A stretch of 64,000 nt of DNA, taken from NCBI RefSeq assembly GCF_003576375.1, contig NZ_QWGE01000001.1, positions 372,001 through 436,000 on the forward strand, written 5' to 3'. Shown here piece after piece: positions 42,111 to 50,789 of this stretch. The translations under genes were made by a program, and so were the position numbers. Source of the DNA: Pontibacter oryzae (GTDB taxonomy: Bacteria; Bacteroidota; Bacteroidia; Cytophagales; Hymenobacteraceae). Position 1 is the stretch's first letter, and each line of letters begins with the position of its first letter. A model generated the notes under the pieces. That model was not told the origin of the DNA, made no database searches, and saw only the letters and a list, made by a program, of their open reading frames with translations.

Positions 42111-42143
42111 AGCTCCGCTGCCCAAAAGGCCGGAGCTTTTTTT
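42111..42143 (+). terminator. Intrinsic terminator of the rhodanese gene
   Basis: AGCTCCG (42111-42117) pairs with CGGAGCT (42131-42137), followed by a run of seven T residues. Confidence 0.88.
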
Positions 42144-42240
42144 AACCTAATACCAAAGTATACTTTAAGGCCATTCACGTTCTCCACAAACTATGGTAAG
42201 TATGGATTTATACTTTAAAAAGGAAATAATCCTATATTTC

Positions 42241-42272
42241 TTGCAACATCGCTATACATTGATGTATCTTTA
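42241..42272 (+). promoter_or_regulatory. Bacteroidetes-type promoter of sbcD
   Basis: TTG at 42241-42243, 21-bp spacer, TATCTTTA at 42265-42272 (last base off consensus); ATG at 42296. Confidence 0.65.
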
Positions 42273-42295
42273 ATCGGAATTGGAGAAGTAGAAGT

Positions 42296-43525
42296 ATGCG
42301 CGTATTACACACCTCAGACTGGCACCTAGGCCAGCGGCTCGTAAACCTGGAACGAACCGAAGAACACGAGCATTTCCTGAACTGGCTGCTGAAAACTATA
42401 GAGCAAGAGCAGGTAGAGGTATTGCTTATGTCTGGCGATGTGTTTGACAATGGCTCACCCTCCAACACCGCATTAAAACTTTACTACAACTTTCTGCGCC
42501 AGGTATGCGGCACCTGTTGCCGGCACATTATTATAACCGGCGGCAACCACGATTCCATCTCCACGCTGAACGCGCCAAAAGAGCTGCTTGAGTATTTCAA
42601 CATCCGTGTTATTGGCGGGGCCTCGGCCAATCCGTTGGATGAACTGATTGAGCTGCATTGCGATAAAGGTGAGTTGCGTTTGGTAGTTTGTGCCGTACCT
42701 TTTCTGAGGGATAAGGATATTCGGCTCTCCATGCCCGGAGAGTCTTTTGAGGAACGCGAACAGCGCATTAAGCAAGGTATAGCTGCGCATTATGATGCCT
42801 TTGTGCCACACGTGCTCTCCTACAAAAGCCAGAATATTCCGGTAGTTGCCATGGGGCATCTATTTGCTGCCGGGGGCTCTGCTTCAGAAAGCGAAAAAGA
42901 AATACACGTAGGCAATTTGGGCCAGATTGGAGCCGATCAGTTTCCGAAAGCCTTTGACTATGTGGCGTTGGGCCACCTGCACCGGCCACAGCAAGTTAAC
43001 AAAACGCACCATATCCGCTACTCCGGTTCTCCTATTCCTTTAAGTTTCAGTGAAGTCTCTGATACCAAGGTCATTTTTATACTTGATTTCAAGGATGGCA
43101 GGCTTGCTGACCTACGGGAAGTGGAAATACCGTGCTGCCGAAAACTCGTGCGGTTTAGGGGCTCCCTAGAAAAAGTGCTGGCGCACCTCGCTGCCTACGA
43201 CAATGGTGCCTATACTTTGCCAGCCTGGGCCGAAGTTCAGCTGGAACTTGACGCCCCCCTACCCGACCTGAATCAGCGCCTGGAAGAGGTGCTCCAGCAT
43301 CGTCAGCAGGAGCTTCAAGTGCTGATTCATAGGCCTCCGATTTACCAGAAAATGGCCCAAACGCTGGAGCAGCAGGTACATGAGGAGTCTGACTTACACA
43401 TCCTTACCGAGAAGGATGTTTTCCTAAAACGCTGCCAAAGCGCCTTTCCAGATTCCGATCATAGCGAGCTAGTTTCCACTTTTTCAGAGCTTCTTGAGCT
43501 GATGCGCCAAGAAGTCGAAAGCTAA
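42296..43525 (+). CDS. sbcD: Exonuclease subunit SbcD (Mre11 homologue)
   Basis: 409 residues. The metallophosphoesterase motifs are visible in order: HTSDWHLGQ, MSGDVFDNG, TGGNHDS and GHLHRPQ. SbcD provides the Mn-dependent nuclease of the SbcCD complex, which opens hairpins and processes protein-blocked DNA ends. The partner SbcC follows after a 122-bp gap that contains the palindrome TTGCCTG-c-CAGGCAA (43542-43556). Long perfect palindromes in this genome are potential SbcCD targets. Confidence 0.94.
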   Translation: MRVLHTSDWHLGQRLVNLERTEEHEHFLNWLLKTIEQEQVEVLLMSGDVFDNGSPSNTALKLYYNFLRQVCGTCCRHIIITGGNHDSISTLNAPKELLEYFNIRVIGGASANPLDELIELHCDKGELRLVVCAVPFLRDKDIRLSMPGESFEEREQRIKQGIAAHYDAFVPHVLSYKSQNIPVVAMGHLFAAGGSASESEKEIHVGNLGQIGADQFPKAFDYVALGHLHRPQQVNKTHHIRYSGSPIPLSFSEVSDTKVIFILDFKDGRLADLREVEIPCCRKLVRFRGSLEKVLAHLAAYDNGAYTLPAWAEVQLELDAPLPDLNQRLEEVLQHRQQELQVLIHRPPIYQKMAQTLEQQVHEESDLHILTEKDVFLKRCQSAFPDSDHSELVSTFSELLELMRQEVES

Positions 43526-43647
43526 ACCTGCACGGCTACTTTTGCCTGCCAGGCAATGTGATACGCTGGCTTCGTGCTCCTACAGAAGTATAACATCGCG
43601 TTGCGAAAGATAAATCTGCCAAACCCGAACGTAAAAAAGTTCTACCC

Positions 43648-46600
43648 ATGAAAATCCTCTCTGTCCGCTTCCAAAACCTGAACTCATTAAAGGGTGAGCA
43701 TGAAATACGATTCGACCAGAGCCCCTTGGCCGAGGCAGGGCTTTTTGCCATTACGGGGCCAACTGGGGCAGGCAAAACAACCATTCTGGATGCCATAACG
43801 GTGGGACTGTATGGTTTGGTGCATCGCCACAGCACGGATAAACCTTTGGAGCTGATGACCCGGCACACGGCAGAAAGTTACTCAGAGGTAACGTTTGAGG
43901 CTAATGGCAAAAAGTATCGCTCTAAGTGGCATTTGCGCCGCAGCCGTGGCAAAGCCGACGGCAACATTCAGCCGGTACACATGGAGCTGTTTGATTTTAG
44001 CGGGGATACGCTTTTCGACTTAAAGCCCAGCGAAGTGCCGGGAAAAGTGGCCGAACTGTGCGGGCTTGATTATAACCAGTTTCTCCGTTCCGTGATGCTA
44101 TCACAGGGGGATTTTGCACGTTTCCTGAAAGCTAACCCGAACGAACGGAGCAGTTTGCTGGAGAAAATTACCGACACAGGCATTTACTCCCAAATATCAC
44201 AGTACGCTTTTCAGAAAGCCAAAGAAGAGCGCCAGAAACGCGAAGACCTCGAGCGCCGCCTGCAGGATACGCAGTTGCTGCCTGAAGAACAGCGCAGCGC
44301 TTATCAGCAAAGTATAGCCGACCTCCGAGACCAGGAAACGCAACAGGAAAACGCCATAAAAGCGCTGCAGGAAAAATTGCATTGGCTGCAGGCCGTGGCA
44401 CAGCTGAAGGCACGGCAAACCCATCACCAGAAAGCACTGCAGTTGCAGGAGCAAAAGCTGGCAAGTATGCAGCCGCAGTTCCAGAAATTGCAGCAACACG
44501 AGCAGGCGCACCAATTTGTAGGTGAGCTTGCCGAAATACGCAACGCAAACAGTAAGGTATCGGAGGTTAAAGAAGAACTGCAGTTGCTCCAAAAACGCGT
44601 GCCTACACTGGAAACCGAACTGGAAGCTGCCGGAAGTATAGCCTCAGAAACTACCAAGCGGCAGCAGCAGCAGCAGGAGGCAATGCAAAAGCTGGAGCCG
44701 CTGTTGGCAAAGGTAAATAAGCTTGATCACCAGCTTTATACTATTAGGGAGGCGTACAGTAAAAATAAAACGGCCTATCTCTCTTTTGAAGAAGCGCTGG
44801 AGCTACAAAAGCAAGAGCTGCAGGCAAGGCAAACCCAACTGGAGGCACTCACCAACGAAGCTACAAGTATAAAATCCTGGCTAGAGCAACACACCAAGCT
44901 TCAGGATTTAAAAGAAAACTTGCCAGACCTACGCGCCACCCTACGTGATTTGCAGGAAGCGGAAAAGCTTATAGAACGCACCCAGCAGGAAGAGAAGGAG
45001 CACCTGCAACAAAAGGAACAGGATGCACAGCAACTTCTTTCCCTGCAGCAGGAACAGGCCCAACTCAACCAAAGGCAAGTGCAGCTTCAGGCATCTCATA
45101 CCGAGAAGCTGGCAAATTTGCAAAAATTGCTTGAAGGCAAAGAGCTTCAGGACTTAGAAGCAGCTGCGCAACAGCAGCCCGCGCTGGTGGCCCGCTACGA
45201 ACGTATGCAGGAACTTGCCCAACAGCACACCACCCAGCAGCAGAAGCTCCAAAACATAACGAAGCAATTGGCTCTGCACCAAAACCAGGAGCAGCAGTGG
45301 CAACTGCAATTACAGGAAATTGCCGCAAAACACACCCTAGCCCAAGAGCACCTGGAGGCTCTGCAGAAACTTGTTGCTCTGCAGCAGCAGATCCAGCAAT
45401 ACGAAGAGGCGCGCCATACATTGCACCAGGGAGAACCCTGCCCCCTTTGCGGGTCCGAGGAGCATCCTTTTGCTGAACACGGCTATACCTTTGACCTGCC
45501 TGAAGAAGTTAAAAAGCGGGACCAGCAGCAGGAGCTTGTCAAAGCATTGGAGAAAAGTATAAACCAGCTCCAGCTACAGATCAGCAGCTTAAAGCAGCAG
45601 CAAACTTTGGCACATACTACCAAGTCAGAAACTGAAAGCGAAATTAATCGCCTAAGCCAGTTATTCGGCCAACTTACCGCTGGGTTGCCACAATCCTTAC
45701 ACATTAACCAGGCTGAAGAAGTAACCGCCTACCTGCAACAGCACCGCAACACCGCTAATGCCCTGCAACAGCAGTTGGCCCAGGCACGCACATTAAGCCG
45801 CGAACTGGAAAGTATGAAACAGCAGCAACAATATAACCGCGAGGCGCAGGTGCAGGCACAGGCAAAGTTTAACCAACTGGAGCAGTCAGGTAGATTGCTG
45901 AATAATCAGTTACAAAAACTGCAGGTTTTACTTACCGATGCCCGGGAACAACAGCAAGTGCACACCGAAACCGCTCAGTCGTTTGCTGCCGCATATGGGC
46001 AAATGTATAAACCGGACCAGCGCGAGCAGCTCATCCAATCTTTAGAACAGCTATCGGTGCAGTTTTCTCAAAAACAGATTGCCCTTCAGGATATGCGCGA
46101 GAAATACATTGAGCTGAAGGAAGTGGTTAGAAGTATGAATAACCGTGTGCAGGAGCTGGAAAAAGAACATCAGGAGCGAAAAGCTGCCCTGAAAGAAGAG
46201 CACGAGCAATTAACACAGCTAAAAGAAGAACGCCAACAGCTTTTCGGTGATAAAGACCCGGAACAGGAGCGGCAAAGTGCCGCAAAAGCACTTAGAGTCT
46301 GCGCCGAGCAGGCCGAAGCGGCACGTGCCAAACAAAAACAAAAGCAACAGGAGCTACAGGAGGCGCGTAGCCGGCACAGCGAATGCCAACACAAACATCA
46401 GCAGCATACTTCAGTGTTAGAAGAGCTGCGCCAGGGGCTGATGGTTGTTCTCCGTCAAAAAGGTATAGAAACAATTGAGGCGCTTACACAGATGCTGCTG
46501 GAGCGCGATGAGGCAGACCGGCTTGCCAACCTGAAAGCCCAGGCAGAAAAACACCTGACAGAGCTACGCAAATCCTGTAGCGATGTGAAAGAAGAGCTGG

Positions 46601-47301
46601 CACAGCAGGAAGCAAAGCTCCTAACCGTTGATACAATAGACACACTGGAGCAGCAGCAGCGCCACAACGCAGAAAAGCAGCGCGAACTTATCGCCCAACG
46701 TGCACGGTTAGAGCAGTTGCTAGAGCAGGATGCTAAACAGCGCGACAAGAATAAAGAGCTTGCCTTGCAGCTTCAAACGCAGCAGCAGGTATACCATCGC
46801 TGGGCACAGTTATCAGACCTTATTGGTTCGGCGGAAGGCACCAAATTCAGCAGGTTTGCACAGGGTCTTACGCTGGCAAGGCTGGTGGAGCTGGCAAACC
46901 GCCACCTGCAAAAGCTTAACGACCGCTACCGCATCTTAAAATCCTCTGCCGAAGACCTGGAACTGCTTATAGTAGATACTTATCAGGCCGAAGCCATTCG
47001 CCCTATGAATACTTTATCGGGTGGCGAGAGCTTTCTGGTGAGCCTTGCCCTCGCCCTGGGCCTCTCCGACCTTGCCGGGCGGCGTACCCAGATTAATTCC
47101 CTGTTTATAGATGAAGGCTTTGGCACACTGGATGCTGAAACGTTGGATGCTGCCATCTCTACCTTGGAAAATTTACAGGCAAGCGGTAAAATGATCGGTA
47201 TCATATCGCACGTGGAAGCCCTTAAAGAGCGGATCCATACACAGATAAAAGTACAACGCCAACCCGGAGGAGTTAGCAAAGTAGAGGTTGTGGGATTATA
47301 G
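43648..47301 (+). CDS. sbcC: Exonuclease subunit SbcC (Rad50 homologue)
   Basis: 1217 residues. The ABC head has a Walker A motif GPTGAGKTT near the N-terminus and the signature LSGGESFLVSLALALG plus Walker B LFIDEGFGTLD near the C-terminus. Between them are two very Gln/Leu-rich coiled-coil arms with a zinc hook in the middle: C598 and C601 in CPLCG. ATP-driven clamp of the SbcCD nuclease. The reading frame contains at least seven AGT-ATA/ATG (Ser-Ile/Met) codon pairs that recreate the AAGTAT motif. Confidence 0.95.
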   Translation: MKILSVRFQNLNSLKGEHEIRFDQSPLAEAGLFAITGPTGAGKTTILDAITVGLYGLVHRHSTDKPLELMTRHTAESYSEVTFEANGKKYRSKWHLRRSRGKADGNIQPVHMELFDFSGDTLFDLKPSEVPGKVAELCGLDYNQFLRSVMLSQGDFARFLKANPNERSSLLEKITDTGIYSQISQYAFQKAKEERQKREDLERRLQDTQLLPEEQRSAYQQSIADLRDQETQQENAIKALQEKLHWLQAVAQLKARQTHHQKALQLQEQKLASMQPQFQKLQQHEQAHQFVGELAEIRNANSKVSEVKEELQLLQKRVPTLETELEAAGSIASETTKRQQQQQEAMQKLEPLLAKVNKLDHQLYTIREAYSKNKTAYLSFEEALELQKQELQARQTQLEALTNEATSIKSWLEQHTKLQDLKENLPDLRATLRDLQEAEKLIERTQQEEKEHLQQKEQDAQQLLSLQQEQAQLNQRQVQLQASHTEKLANLQKLLEGKELQDLEAAAQQQPALVARYERMQELAQQHTTQQQKLQNITKQLALHQNQEQQWQLQLQEIAAKHTLAQEHLEALQKLVALQQQIQQYEEARHTLHQGEPCPLCGSEEHPFAEHGYTFDLPEEVKKRDQQQELVKALEKSINQLQLQISSLKQQQTLAHTTKSETESEINRLSQLFGQLTAGLPQSLHINQAEEVTAYLQQHRNTANALQQQLAQARTLSRELESMKQQQQYNREAQVQAQAKFNQLEQSGRLLNNQLQKLQVLLTDAREQQQVHTETAQSFAAAYGQMYKPDQREQLIQSLEQLSVQFSQKQIALQDMREKYIELKEVVRSMNNRVQELEKEHQERKAALKEEHEQLTQLKEERQQLFGDKDPEQERQSAAKALRVCAEQAEAARAKQKQKQQELQEARSRHSECQHKHQQHTSVLEELRQGLMVVLRQKGIETIEALTQMLLERDEADRLANLKAQAEKHLTELRKSCSDVKEELAQQEAKLLTVDTIDTLEQQQRHNAEKQRELIAQRARLEQLLEQDAKQRDKNKELALQLQTQQQVYHRWAQLSDLIGSAEGTKFSRFAQGLTLARLVELANRHLQKLNDRYRILKSSAEDLELLIVDTYQAEAIRPMNTLSGGESFLVSLALALGLSDLAGRRTQINSLFIDEGFGTLDAETLDAAISTLENLQASGKMIGIISHVEALKERIHTQIKVQRQPGGVSKVEVVGL

Positions 47302-47443
47302 ATATGAGGCTCAGAGCATTAAGTTGCAGGAAACTATATCAGGCTCAACTAAAAAAAGATGTATTGTAAGCTTAAAATATTTGCATATTACATTTTTCGT
47401 TTCATAAATTGTGCTTCTATAATTAACCTACATATTCAATCAA

Positions 47444-48082
47444 ATGAAAACAAACTCTACTCGCTTAGCCAGCTTTCTGCTGGCAATTGTACTGCTGTGC
47501 TCTAGCTGTGCCTCTGGTTACAAAGCTGTAAAACCAGAAGCTTTTTACTACAATGCTCAAACTGAAACCGATGGCATTGCCTTTAACTACAAGTATGATG
47601 TGTATGGCAGCACCGGCAATAAAAAATATGCTAAGCGCGAGAAGAAAAAGCTGATACAAGTAGTGGCAGTTAAAATTATAAACAACAGTGGCCGCATTCT
47701 CGATGCCTCGCAAGATATTCAATACTATGTAGGCCAGCAGCAAGTAATGCCTGTTGCCCCTGAAGTAGTGCATAGCCTAATTAAACAGAGCACTCCATCT
47801 CACTTGCTGTACCTGCTGTTATTTCCGGTAACTCTTACAAGCACCACAACTGTCAACAACATGGAAACTGAGCGGAATTCATTTCCTATCGGTCTAATTT
47901 TAGGCCCAGCACTGGCAGGCGTAAACATGATTGTAGCCAGTTCAGCCAACCAGAAAATGCTTCAAGACCTGAAAGACTATAACTTGGCTAATCGCAAAAT
48001 TATGCCCGGCGAAACTGTGTATGGCATGTTTGGCCTCTCCAACAGCGGCTATAACCCTATCTCTATTAAAGTGAAAGAATAA
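47444..48082 (+). CDS. Lipoprotein of unknown function
   Basis: 212 residues with a lipoprotein-type signal (LLCSSCASG; Cys19 or Cys22). The mature part has a beta-rich domain (KKLIQVVAVKIINNSGRIL) and two weak hydrophobic stretches (LLYLLLFPVTL and IGLILGPALAGVNMIVA), suggesting a membrane-associated protein. I do not recognise the family. It stands alone with a terminator after it. Confidence 0.75.
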   Translation: MKTNSTRLASFLLAIVLLCSSCASGYKAVKPEAFYYNAQTETDGIAFNYKYDVYGSTGNKKYAKREKKKLIQVVAVKIINNSGRILDASQDIQYYVGQQQVMPVAPEVVHSLIKQSTPSHLLYLLLFPVTLTSTTTVNNMETERNSFPIGLILGPALAGVNMIVASSANQKMLQDLKDYNLANRKIMPGETVYGMFGLSNSGYNPISIKVKE

Positions 48083-48100
48083 GACTGTTATTTTAGATTT

Positions 48101-48136
48101 AAAAGGCTGGCACAAACTTATTTGCGCCAGCCTTTT
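48101..48136 (+). terminator. Intrinsic terminator after the lipoprotein gene
   Basis: 48101-48116 pairs with 48121-48136 (one mismatch in 16) around ctta; T-rich sequence follows. Confidence 0.88.
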
Positions 48137-48222
48137 AATTTTCGAGGTACACATGTTCTGAGTAAGATATGTACTAAGCCCTGCTCCCTGCTAAGGTATT
48201 TAGTGGACTTTTTTATACTTTG

Positions 48223-48253
48223 TTGCTGTTGGCTAAGTATAGCGATACCTTTG
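48223..48253 (+). promoter_or_regulatory. Bacteroidetes-type promoter of the nuclease lipoprotein gene
   Basis: TTG at 48223-48225, 20-bp spacer, TACCTTTG at 48246-48253, a full consensus match; ATG at 48287. Confidence 0.78.
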
Positions 48254-48286
48254 TGTATAGCTTATTTGTAACACCAGACACTTCCA

Positions 48287-49126
48287 ATGAGAAAATACCT
48301 ATACTTGCCACTTCTGGCTCTTGGGCTACTCTCCTGCCAAAGCGACCATAAGGATGCGCAGCAGCAGTTTCGCGAACGCCAGGAGGCCATCCTCGATAAA
48401 TCAGAGCCGGAAGCCCCCCTTGAAACTGCAGAAGACCCGGGAGAAGTATTGCCCAACAGCACAGAAGAGTTAACCCGTAGCACAGACCAGCCGGCAACCA
48501 CTACCGGCGATAAAGTAATTGGCGTGAAAGATGGTGATACCGTTGAGCTGCTCAGAAACGGGGAAAAGCTGACTGTACGCCTTTATGGAGTGGATACGCC
48601 CGAGAAAGCACAAGCATATGGCCAAAGAGCGAAACAGTTTACCTCAGACCTTGCGTTTGGCAAGCAGGTCCGCCTTATTATCCATAACACAGACAGATAT
48701 GGCCGCACCGTTGGCACAATCATACTCCCTAATGGGCGCAGCCTGAACGAGGAACTGGTAAAGAATGGCTATGCCTGGCACTATAAAGCTTACTCTAAAG
48801 ATGTTAACTTAGCTAATGCCGAGACCGACGCCCGCCGCTTTAAACGTGGCTTGTGGCAGGACGCAAACCCCATTGCCCCCTGGGATTACCGTAAGGAAAA
48901 GCGCAGCGGCAACAGCACGGCTACATCAAGTACTGCCAATGCTCCCATACCTGCTGGCGCTACCAAACGCACCGTATATTTGTGCAATAGCTCCGGCTCA
49001 AGCGTTTACCACCTTGATTCGGACTGCTATGTGTTAAAGCGTTGCAAAGAAGAGGTAATTAAAACAACTGAGGCATCTGCAATCCGTGAGTATGGCCGCC
49101 GTGCCGATAAGACCTGCAGCAAATAA
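48287..49126 (+). CDS. Thermonuclease (SNase) lipoprotein with C-terminal Cys/His module
   Basis: 279 residues: lipoprotein signal (LGLLSC, Cys17), acidic linker, SNase-like domain (about 83-208) with VKDGDTVEL, VRLYGVDTPE, DRYGRTVGTI and EELVKNGYAW, keeping the Asp/Arg/Glu catalytic residues, then a short linker and a C-terminal module with C233, H242, C247, C253 and C277 in a C-x8-H-x4-C-x5-C arrangement. It would cut nucleic acid outside the cytoplasm. The C-terminal module recurs in the next gene. Confidence 0.88.
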   Translation: MRKYLYLPLLALGLLSCQSDHKDAQQQFRERQEAILDKSEPEAPLETAEDPGEVLPNSTEELTRSTDQPATTTGDKVIGVKDGDTVELLRNGEKLTVRLYGVDTPEKAQAYGQRAKQFTSDLAFGKQVRLIIHNTDRYGRTVGTIILPNGRSLNEELVKNGYAWHYKAYSKDVNLANAETDARRFKRGLWQDANPIAPWDYRKEKRSGNSTATSSTANAPIPAGATKRTVYLCNSSGSSVYHLDSDCYVLKRCKEEVIKTTEASAIREYGRRADKTCSK

Positions 49127-49176
49127 TATTTAATGACTGTTTAAAAAGTAAATATCAGCTACCAGACCCTACTTTT

Positions 49177-49599
49177 ATGAAACTTACCCTTACAACGCAT
49201 GCAGTAAGCAGATTCGGAAAACTTGCCTCTATGATTCTATGTTTGGCATTTTTCTCGTGCCAGCAGCAAGAAACAGCTGATGATGCTACTGCTACAGCTA
49301 AATCTCCTGCGCCTGAGATTGCAACCAGTACGAGCGAGCCACGACCTGCACCAGCGTTTTATGTTGTGCCGGAGAAGCTACTAGAAAAACGCGTTTGGAT
49401 CTGCGAAGATGGGTCTGCGGATGTTTTCCACCTTAAGCACGATTGCCCAATACTCATCCAGTGCAAGGGCAAAGGCTCTTTTAGAAATTTATTGCTACCA
49501 AAAGCCATAGAAGACTATGGCCGGTATAACTGCCAGGAATGCAGCAAAGAGCTAGACCATATATTTGACGAAGAAACTGTTAGAACCATTAAAGGCTAG
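49177..49599 (+). CDS. Lipoprotein consisting mainly of the same Cys/His module
   Basis: 140 residues with a lipoprotein signal (AFFSC, Cys28) and a Thr/Ala/Pro linker. From residue 72 it carries C76, H85, C90, C96, C119 and C122 with spacing C-x8-H-x4-C-x5-C identical to the C-terminal part of the upstream nuclease, and the shared YGR and CSK segments. The Cys/His set suggests zinc binding or disulfides. I do not know a named family. The stop codon lies inside a 30-bp terminator stem. Confidence 0.82.
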   Translation: MKLTLTTHAVSRFGKLASMILCLAFFSCQQQETADDATATAKSPAPEIATSTSEPRPAPAFYVVPEKLLEKRVWICEDGSADVFHLKHDCPILIQCKGKGSFRNLLLPKAIEDYGRYNCQECSKELDHIFDEETVRTIKG

Positions 49600-49649
49600 G
49601 ACAATAAAGGCTCTGCAAATGCAGAGCCTTTATTGTCCTAGCCTTTAAT
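49588..49649. terminator. Bidirectional terminator with 30-bp perfect arms covering both stop codons
   Basis: 49588-49617 and 49620-49649 are perfect inverted repeats with only aa between. The last four codons of the plus-strand gene and the stop codon of the minus-strand universal stress gene (49645-49647) fall within the arms, so each gene encodes part of the stem. Confidence 0.93.
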
Positions 49650-50499
49650 CTTTGTACCCATGCAAAACCAGCAGCGGAACTTCTGCTTGGTAGGTCATTC
49701 GCTCGGCCAGGCTCTGTGAAAAGAGACTTCTCAGAAAACCCTTCTCTTTGCGCACGATGGCAAGTATATTTCCACCAGCTTCCCTGTAAAACTGCTTCAG
49801 GCCTTCGTCACGGTGCTTGCTCAAAACCTCCTGCACCGAAAGCGGCACATTTGGAAATAGCTCACGCAACTCATTCCAGAAATGCTCTGCATCTTCGCCA
49901 TCAGGCTCGCGGCCATCTTTAACTACGTGCACTACATCAATTTTAGCACTGAAATAACTTCCGAGTTCGACTACTTCCTTTAAAGCATTTCTATCCTCTG
50001 GGCTGTAATCTGAAGCATAGATAATATGTTCCATCTTTGGATCAGGTGCAGTTTTGGGCACCGAAAGCACAGGGCATTTCACTTCTTCAATAACAGCTTC
50101 CGTATTGCTCCCTATCAGCAATTCTTCTACAGTGTTATCGCAGCCAGTAGTACCCATCACAACCATATCATACCCTTCCTGTGCAGTTAGGTGGTCGGTA
50201 ATATCGGTAAGCAAAGCTTCCTTTAGGAGGTAATCACACGTAAATCCCCCATCTCTGTTAGCGCCGTGCTTTTGCTCTAAGAGCATCACCATCGATTTTA
50301 GCTTTTCTGCGGCACTACGCATCTGCTCCCCCAGCAGTTCGCTTGCCACTAAAGCCGTTTCCGATGTATCGACAATAGGCAGGTGTACTACATGGATAAG
50401 AGTCAGGTGTGCCCCGGCATGCTGCGCCATGTACACAGCATACTCCACAGCCTTTCCCGAGGTAGCGGAAAAGTCTGTGGGACATAGTATCTTTTTCAT
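49645..50499 (-). CDS. Universal stress protein, tandem UspA domains
   Basis: 284 residues: an N-terminal UspA fold (KKILCPTDFSATSGKAVEYA to VVMGTTGCDNTVEELLIGSNTEAVIEEVKCPVLSVP) and a degenerate second one (HIIYASDYSPEDRNALKEVVELG). The first keeps the G-T-x-G and G-S-N segments used for ATP binding; the second lacks a clear one. Such proteins buffer stress responses in the cytosol. It is convergent with the Cys/His lipoprotein gene. Confidence 0.92.
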   Translation of the reverse strand: MKKILCPTDFSATSGKAVEYAVYMAQHAGAHLTLIHVVHLPIVDTSETALVASELLGEQMRSAAEKLKSMVMLLEQKHGANRDGGFTCDYLLKEALLTDITDHLTAQEGYDMVVMGTTGCDNTVEELLIGSNTEAVIEEVKCPVLSVPKTAPDPKMEHIIYASDYSPEDRNALKEVVELGSYFSAKIDVVHVVKDGREPDGEDAEHFWNELRELFPNVPLSVQEVLSKHRDEGLKQFYREAGGNILAIVRKEKGFLRSLFSQSLAERMTYQAEVPLLVLHGYKD

Positions 50500-50728
50500 G
50501 TTTGTATTTGATTTGTTGTAGTTTGTATTATTATATCCCCATTTTTCTATGTATACGCGCGTCTAGCCAAGAGATAGAACTTTATTTCAATAATCTGTGA
50601 ATGCATTTGAAGAAGTGCTGAAACAACAAAGTATAAACATCAGATTAGTAATAGCATACACCTATTTTGCATTTCAGGTTCTTTCATAATATTTTATAGA
50701 TTCTTTCTCTAACTCTTCAGCAAAATAC

Positions 50729-50766
50729 TAAAGCCCCACCTGTTAACTATAACGGGTGGGGCTTTA
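50729..50766 (-). terminator. Intrinsic terminator after otsAB
   Basis: 50729-50744 pairs with 50751-50766 (one G-T pair) around aactat; on the minus strand the arm ends in TTTA followed by A/T-rich sequence. Confidence 0.87.
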
Positions 50767-50789
50767 TACTGAAGGTAAGAACTCGGCTA

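Noticed and set aside
43542..43556. TTGCCTG-c-CAGGCAA palindrome between sbcD and sbcC as a terminator
   Set aside because: There is no T-run and no loop; it is too small and may be chance or an operator.
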